Assembly: GCA_020466095.1 (NCBI GenBank)
Contig: CM035808.1
Span: 49,780,538-49,844,537 of the forward strand
Direction of reading: 5' to 3'
From: Chlorops oryzae
Taxonomy: Eukaryota > Arthropoda > Insecta > Diptera > Chloropidae
Length of the DNA: 64,000 nt
Made by a program: the position numbers and the translations under genes
Shown here: piece after piece, positions 63,531-64,000 of the stretch
How positions within the stretch are numbered: the stretch's first letter is position 1
Layout: each line of letters begins with the position of its first letter
Notes under the pieces: model-generated
What the model saw: only the letters and a program-made list of their open reading frames with translations
Told to the model about the DNA's origin: nothing
The model's database searches: none

Positions 63531-64000
63531 TTATACCCGACACACTCTGTGTCGAGGGTATATTGCGTTTGTGTGGCTGTGTGTAACACCCATAACCAGT
63601 CGAGATAGACCATACAAAATATATATAGAAATGATCAGCGTCACCAGGAGATTCGATCTAGCCATGTCCGTCTGTCTGTCTGTCCGTATGTTTGTATACA
63701 GTTTTCTTATCGAAGGAGTGGAGCTATCTTGACAAAATTTGGTATGCGTGCTCACGGGGACATGGGTAAGAACAAGAATGGACCCAATCGGACCATTTTT
63801 AGGGGTACCTCCAGTACTAGGGTCTGTTACGAAAATTACAAAAACTGCTCTAAGATCGAAGTTTTTCAAGATTTCTAAATGAAATTTGATATTTGATCAT
63901 ATTTAAAGGCCAGTAATATGATTTCCAAAAATTGGAAAAGTGGGAGTGGCAGAAGGGCGCTTTTCGAAAATTGTCTCCTACACCCGAAATTCAAATGAGA
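63531..64000 (+). mobile_element. DINE-1-like element, second subfamily (runs off the window)
   Basis: TATACCCGACACACTCTGTG, then GTCGAGATAGACCATAC, GAAATGATCAGCGTCACC, a short TGTCTGTCTGTCCG microsatellite and GGGGTACCTCCAGTACTAGG, closely matching 44,269 onward. The 3' end lies beyond the window. Confidence 0.7.

Overview
The window is AT-rich, intron-poor eukaryotic DNA that reads as a dipteran (brachyceran fly) repeat-rich region. The evidence is several DINE-1/INE-1-like Helentron copies with their (TGTCCGTC)n block and GCCACGCCCAC modules, an irritans-type mariner close to Himar1, a second mariner, PIF/Harbinger, hAT and Transib/RAG1-like relics, a tRNA-derived SINE, and a non-LTR retrotransposon with a TAA tail. 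I found no convincing host gene: every recognisable protein is a transposon protein. There is no rRNA, no CRISPR and no bacterial-type operon.

Layout. 1-4.1 kb: repeats and a decayed irritans mariner. 4.1-6.2 kb: two DINE-1-like stretches, the second joined head-to-head to an inverted fragment. 6.2-21.7 kb: one ancient Transib/RAG1-like transposase gene in three pieces. It is split first by a 2-kb element (8-bp duplication) and then by an 11.6-kb block flanked by TAA. That block holds two different Harbinger elements fused end to end; the first carries an intact 5.5-kb Loa/I-group retrotransposon inside its transposase gene. 21.7-30.3 kb: a CTTTGAAA-rich repeat region, small MITEs, a poly(A) retroposon, two DINE-1-like copies and a SINE. 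30.8-34.3 kb: a 3.4-kb TA-flanked transposon with an uninterrupted DDE transposase. A short phase-matched intron apparently joins it to an N-terminal RING-H2 finger, and long arrays of short repeats fill its two ends. 34.4-48.5 kb: nested hAT-type and other MITEs. 48.5-53.5 kb: repeated copies of a CATATAG-ended family with an intact mariner between two inverted copies. 53.5-64 kb: a Harbinger MITE inside a DINE-1-like element, a region of repeated ATCGCGGGTGCAAC motifs, tRNA-like fragments, a hAT element and more DINE-1-like copies.

The organising principle is serial insertion. About two dozen elements have ends and target-site duplications that can be read directly, and several nestings are confirmed because a reading frame or a second repeat copy becomes continuous once the insert and one duplication are removed. 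Four coding units look uninterrupted and potentially functional: the Loa-like ORF1 and ORF2, the mariner transposase at 49.5-50.6 kb, and the RING-H2/DDE transposase at 31.8-33.1 kb. All other protein relics carry stops or frameshifts.
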